DNA from: Apostichopus japonicus
Taxonomy: Eukaryota; Echinodermata; Holothuroidea; Aspidochirotida; Stichopodidae
Assembly (NCBI RefSeq): GCF_037975245.1
Contig: NC_092568.1
Location: 26,160,501 to 26,224,500, forward strand
DNA: 64,000 nt
Direction: 5' to 3'
Part shown: one piece after another, positions 62,001 through 64,000 of the stretch
How positions within the stretch are numbered: the first letter of the stretch is position 1
How the letters are laid out: each line of letters begins with the position of its first letter
Notes under the pieces: generated by a model
Databases searched by the model: none
What the model was told of the DNA's origin: nothing
What the model saw: the letters and a program-made list of their open reading frames with translations, nothing else
Made by a program: the position numbers and the translations under genes

Positions 62001-62469
62001 TGCGACAGACTTTCAAACCACCTAGGCTAGGCCTATCACTGTGGTGTCATTGACATCACAATCACTTAGCCTTAGTTAGGGCTATCTTTGGCTAAGCTCT
62101 GTAAATGTCAATGATATACATACTTACTGCCAAATTAATGACCGTGAAAACTATACTAACGTTAGGCCTGGTATTTACGCCTTTAAGTAAGGCCTATTCT
62201 GTAGGCAAGAAAATCACTGTAAATTCGATGATTATTGTGGGCTTAGGACATTGACAACTATGTACTAATTAATATTAGTACCAGGCAACATGTTATTGTA
62301 ACAGTGTTACTGTTAGGACGGGTTATACGAAAATGTCAATTAATTCAGATGGTTGTACCTCTTTTTGCTTGCAGAGATGAAGTTTTTCCTTTAACTCAGC
62401 TATCTGTTTTCTGGCCTCTACAAGATCACCGAGGAGCGTGGAAGAATCAGAAAGATCGCCTTTTTCCAT
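49896..62469 (-). CDS. MOCS3: MOCS3/UBA4, adenylyltransferase and sulfurtransferase (complete gene, 12 exons)
   Basis: This E1-like enzyme activates the C-terminal glycine of MOCS2A and URM1 by adenylation. Its rhodanese domain then transfers sulfur for molybdopterin synthesis and tRNA 2-thiolation in the cytosol. I joined 12 minus-strand exons (62359-62469, 61294-61432, 60644-60736, 59937-60057, 58516-58590, 57626-57743, 57003-57111, 56205-56267, 54811-54974, 53342-53486, 52534-52632, 49896-50050). Their sum is 1392 nt, or 463 codons plus stop, in one frame. Visible features: a charged helical N-terminus (1-37); [11 protein letters not shown] (71-81); the ATP-binding VGAGGLGCP (96-104); [13 protein letters not shown] (121-133); CYRC (230-233) and CSIC (305-308) zinc cysteines; the adenylyltransferase Cys247 in [12 protein letters not shown]; rhodanese DVR (363-365); and active-site Cys417 in CRRGND. 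It ends in FPQY, as the family does. Two introns are U12-type. No break was seen, so the gene looks functional. Confidence 0.97.
50240..52480 (+). mobile_element. Degenerate CR1/Jockey-like LINE with reverse transcriptase deleted
   Basis: The remnant lies in MOCS3 intron 11, antisense to the gene. Its first part encodes a broken ORF1: a coiled-coil ([12 protein letters not shown]) followed by RVFGITE and IDRCHRVGA...GRPRGVI. Next comes an apurinic-type endonuclease domain, with [45 protein letters not shown] and SDHLPICLV. Stops, frameshifts and a small internal duplication near 51530-51620 break it. No reverse transcriptase follows. The sequence passes directly to a 3' UTR-like tail ending GAAATAAATAG. 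It is dead. Confidence 0.88.
52534..52632 (-). CDS. MOCS3: MOCS3 exon 11 (rhodanese middle segment)
   Basis: The exon encodes [20 protein letters not shown] and then [16 protein letters not shown] corresponds to HIPLK in the family; the rest is the variable loop. Acceptor CTCCTCAG, donor GTTAGT, phase 1 at both ends. It lies only about 60 bp from the 3' tail of a LINE remnant in the next intron. Confidence 0.93.
52633..53341 (-). other. MOCS3 intron 10, probable U12-type GT-AG intron
   Basis: On the minus strand the intron begins GTATCCTTTTTA, an exact U12 GT-subtype donor. It ends TCTTTAACACACTCCTCAG. TCTTTAAC (52644-52651) is one mismatch from the U12 branch consensus, and its A is about 12 nt from the AG. 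The frame across the junction is correct (LPNSC-N-IPL). Confidence 0.83.
53342..53486 (-). CDS. MOCS3: MOCS3 exon 10 (first half of rhodanese domain)
   Basis: The exon encodes [20 protein letters not shown], then [20 protein letters not shown] and [14 protein letters not shown] and [15 protein letters not shown] are typical of MOCS3 rhodanese domains. The donor reads GTATCCTTT, a U12-type GT-AG donor. A GT four bases earlier (GTGCAG) would change the frame. Confidence 0.93.
54811..54974 (-). CDS. MOCS3: MOCS3 exon 9 (end of E1-like domain, second CxxC)
   Basis: The exon encodes [20 protein letters not shown], then [17 protein letters not shown] and [21 protein letters not shown] provides the other two zinc ligands. 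The linker to the rhodanese domain begins here. Acceptor TCTGCAG, donor GTAAGAC, end phase 0. Confidence 0.96.
55243..55632. repeat. 23-bp tandem array, about 17 copies, in MOCS3 intron 8
   Basis: The unit CAACACCCTTTGTGAGTCTA plus TAG or CAG repeats head to tail with small variants (GAGTACAG short forms, CTGTG). There is no spacer variation of CRISPR type, and it lies inside an animal intron. Confidence 0.95.
56205..56267 (-). CDS. MOCS3: MOCS3 exon 8 (residues 256-277)
   Basis: This 63-nt exon encodes [20 protein letters not shown] and a final K. It is the conserved helix after the catalytic cysteine. Acceptor ACCACAG, donor GTAAGATA, phase 1 at both ends. Confidence 0.96.
57003..57111 (-). 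CDS. MOCS3: MOCS3 exon 7 (zinc knuckle and catalytic cysteine)
   Basis: The exon encodes [19 protein letters not shown] and then [21 protein letters not shown] supplies two zinc ligands. The Cys in TVTNCSDGG (residue 247) matches the adenylyltransferase active-site cysteine of the family. Acceptor CCTCAG, donor GTGAGT, end phase 1. Confidence 0.97.
57626..57743 (-). CDS. MOCS3: MOCS3 exon 6 (residues 180-219)
   Basis: The exon encodes [20 protein letters not shown] and then [19 protein letters not shown], with the D-x-x-DN-x-x-TR signature of E1-like enzymes. The intron before it ends in AC, not AG. The donor is GTGAGT. A few tens of bases upstream of its acceptor lies a TTAA MITE. Confidence 0.96.
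57744..58515 (-). other. MOCS3 intron 5, U12-type AT-AC intron
   Basis: On the minus strand the intron starts ATATCCTTTT (58515 downward) and ends TACCTTAACTCTTACAAAC. The start matches the U12 AT-AC donor. CCTTAAC (57754-57760) matches the U12 branch site, about 11 nt before the terminal AC. There is no polypyrimidine tract ending in AG. This junction gives [13 protein letters not shown], matching the family, and no GT-AG pair does. A TTAA MITE sits inside the intron at 57799-58156. Confidence 0.92.
57799..58156 (+). mobile_element. TTAA-type MITE (piggyBac-like), copy inside MOCS3 intron 5
   Basis: Its ends are AGGCATTGAAGACTCGC and the inverse of AGGGTGTGAAGACTTGC, so there are near-identical terminal inverted repeats of about 17 bp. 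It is 358 bp long. The flanks read CTAA and TTAC, probably a decayed TTAA duplication. It is over 90% identical by eye to the copy at 45929-46287. It encodes no protein of its own. Confidence 0.88.
58516..58590 (-). CDS. MOCS3: MOCS3 exon 5 (residues 155-180)
   Basis: This 75-nt exon encodes [19 protein letters not shown] and then LPLIKQ, aligning with the human segment LNSAVECVPYTQALTPATA. Its acceptor is TTCACAG. Its donor is not GT: the exon ends AAGCA and the intron begins ATATCCTTT, the U12 AT-AC donor consensus. Only this junction keeps the frame (IKQ|YDIV). Confidence 0.92.
59937..60057 (-). CDS. MOCS3: MOCS3 exon 4 (residues 115-155)
   Basis: The exon encodes [19 protein letters not shown] and then [20 protein letters not shown]. 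The aspartate after the second beta strand and the N..RQ residues are the family's ATP-ribose and metal contacts. It ends with a strong GTAAGTG donor in phase 2. Confidence 0.96.
60644..60736 (-). CDS. MOCS3: MOCS3 exon 3 (ATP-binding glycine loop)
   Basis: The exon lies between TTTTCAG and G|GTAAGATA. It encodes [20 protein letters not shown] and then [10 protein letters not shown], the Rossmann-fold nucleotide-binding loop (GxGGLG) of the E1-like domain. It enters and leaves in phase 1. Confidence 0.97.
61294..61432 (-). CDS. MOCS3: MOCS3 exon 2 (residues 38-84)
   Basis: Acceptor TTACAG and donor G|GTAATA flank an acidic linker (EGSDDDKRK) followed by [18 protein letters not shown]. That is the conserved entry into the ThiF/E1-like adenylation domain. 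The exon ends in phase 1. Confidence 0.96.
62359..62469 (-). CDS. MOCS3: MOCS3 exon 1 (residues 1-37)
   Basis: The ATG at 62469 is the first in-frame ATG after an upstream in-frame TAA. The exon encodes a charged, probably helical N-terminus ([10 protein letters not shown]..., ending HLCKQKE) and stops in phase 0 before a GTACAA donor. The family's N-terminus is likewise a coiled-coil-like leader that is poorly conserved in sequence. Confidence 0.88.
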
Positions 62470-63366
62470 TTCAAGATATTTTCTGATTCTGACCACAGCT
62501 GGTGCGAGTTATGTTTGCAACTACATGCGATCGAAAAGCATCGTATGGAACGCGAACAGAACTAGCACAGAGTCGGATTGTTTTTTTTCATTTAACTATT
62601 GAAAAAAAGACACTTTTATGCAAGCCATGTAGATATTCACATTTCACGGGATATCCTTCACCCAGACTAACATCAGATAAACCTAATTAGTGATTTATAC
62701 ACTGTTGATCTTAATTCAGAAATGTTGTGTCCAACACGTAATGTTTTCTTTTTTTTATTTGCATTCCCCTGTGCTATCATATTTGCTAGAGACATGTTAT
62801 GTTTGCAGCCATTAGTCGAGTATGGTACCATGCAGCTTTTATGCATGTCAGTATAAGCCACTCACAAAAAAAAATCATTTGGATGGTAATGAAAATGCAA
62901 TTCACAATATGCACACGAAATGTTATTTTCTGATCTTCGGAGAAGGTCATTCATATATGATTGATTCTTTTTCAACTTGATTGTTAAGTTGTTCAACTGG
63001 GGATGTGCGGAGTCTTCCGTGGATTTGGTATTTCTGGTTTGTGAACTTGAAAAAGGGGTTTGTTTCTGTTCTTCACTTGTTATCTAAACAACTTTGTTCA
63101 TCGTGGCTGCACTGCAGTGATGTCGAATAGGGTGCCTTTGCCTACCTCAGTATTTGAGAAAGTGGTCGGATGCTATCATCCTAGCGATCCCGTTTGAAAT
63201 CATATCATATCATCTAGTCGCGTTACAACTCGTTTAGCTTCAAATCTCTTTCACCGTGAAGGACCTTGGCGCCGATGCACGGTATCTTCTATACATCTAA
63301 CACTCTCGATAAGCGTTTTAGTTGAGTTCCGCTTGACCGTTACGTTAGTTGTTTGTGACAGTTCAC
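62470..63366 (-). promoter_or_regulatory. Upstream flank of MOCS3
   Basis: This region lies upstream of the MOCS3 ATG on the minus strand and should contain the 5' UTR and promoter. CpG-containing words are more frequent at 62510-62580 and 63180-63350 than in the introns. No TATA box or defined start was recognised. Confidence 0.35.
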
Positions 63367-63590
63367 GTAGGAAAGTACATCCTGGATATTAATGACTGCA
63401 TTTGGGCAAGTTTTGCAACTATCGCTGGTTTGGTACTACGACTTCTGTTACAACGGAGCGCTAGGGTTAAAGCGTGTACGTGTATACATTCCCTCCAGTT
63501 TGTGTGTAGGAAGTTACATTCTGAATATTAATTGCATTGGTAGGTCTTGCAACTATTGCTGGTTTGGTACTACGACTTCTCTTTTCCAAT
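63367..63590. repeat. Tandem duplication of ~80 bp
   Basis: GTAGGAAAGTACATCCTG...TTGCAACTATCGCTGGTTTG and, about 139 bp later, GTAGGAAGTTACATTCTG...TTGCAACTATTGCTGGTTTG share most bases. Both end at GGTACTACGACTTCT. Confidence 0.8.
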
Positions 63591-63619
63591 TTGGTGGAGG
63601 CTTTAGGGAATAATTTATT

Positions 63620-63900
63620 CACAAAAACGGGAGCCCCTCGAAACGGCTCAAAACAAAAAAAAAACAAAAAAACAAAAACAGATAACTGTATTATATATAT
63701 AATTTGACTACTGTTTGTGTAGATACACCCGATAAAAGCCTTTGTTTAGTCCGCTTGACCGTAGCTTAATCACAAAAAAAAAAAACGGGAGCCTCCGAAT
63801 CGGCTTCCAGTCCAAGGTGGCGAAGGGTCCCGAATAAATGGGGCCCCCGAAAAAACGGGGGCCTTCGGCTCCCAGTAGAGGCCTCGGGGGGGGGGGGGTG
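63620..63900. repeat. G-rich repeat with ACGGGAGCC phrases
   Basis: ACGGGAGCCCCTCGAAACGG at 63628 and ACGGGAGCCTCCGAATCGG at 63785 are related. They are followed by self-complementary GGGGCCCCCGAAAAAACGGG and GGGGCCTTCGGCTCCC. No gene is visible. Confidence 0.5.
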
Positions 63901-64000
63901 AAGTGGCACGATATATACTACTCAAGTTATTCACTTGGTTACATTTATTCACTCAATTATGTTTGCAAATGATCTTTTCAGTCTCAACTTTTGTCTTAAA

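Overview
The window looks like nuclear DNA of a marine invertebrate animal. It is AT-rich and dominated by introns and intergenic sequence, with many short non-autonomous transposons and tandem repeats. Spliced genes with canonical GT-AG introns and two U12-type introns rule out a prokaryote. The gene content (Pellino, MOCS3, an SLC35G-type transporter) is general metazoan. The repeat style (TTAA and hAT MITEs, a tRNA-derived SINE, a CR1/Jockey-like LINE remnant) fits a deuterostome such as an echinoderm, but that placement is inference only.

Layout. (1) Positions 1 to about 31.6 kb, minus strand: the 5' two thirds of a Pellino-family E3 ubiquitin ligase gene. Five exons are certain (5386-5571, 6749-6946, 15573-15674, 19413-19542 and 29331 to about 29471), separated by 1-10 kb introns. 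The first coding exon is uncertain (around 31492, possibly with another at 33050-33094). The 3' exons for the RING-like C-terminus lie left of the window. (2) About 31.6-41.1 kb: intergenic, holding two hAT-type MITEs with perfect 8-bp target duplications, a TTAA MITE, a tandem repeat, and an AT-rich element with ~300-bp inverted arms. (3) 41156-42313, plus strand: an intact single-exon 385-residue SLC35G-like (EamA/DMT) transporter whose stop codon abuts an ~80-bp (TA)n tract. (4) 42.4-49.9 kb: intergenic, mostly repeats, including nested MITEs at 45.2-46.5 kb and a tRNA-derived SINE at 48.2-48.5 kb. (5) 49896-62469, minus strand: a complete 12-exon MOCS3/UBA4 gene. My exon joins keep one reading frame of exactly 463 codons plus stop, close to the ~460 residues usual for the family. 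(6) 62.5-64 kb: upstream flank of MOCS3 with a small duplication and G-rich repeats.

The three genes belong to different processes: Toll/IL-1-type signalling (Pellino), membrane transport (SLC35G), and sulfur transfer for molybdopterin and tRNA thiolation (MOCS3). Nothing suggests an operon or functional cluster. The most notable observation is that MOCS3 carries two minor-spliceosome (U12-type) introns. One is an AT-AC intron with a TTAA MITE inserted about 40 nt upstream of its branch site. The other is of the GT-AG subtype. I did not find a new multi-gene system.
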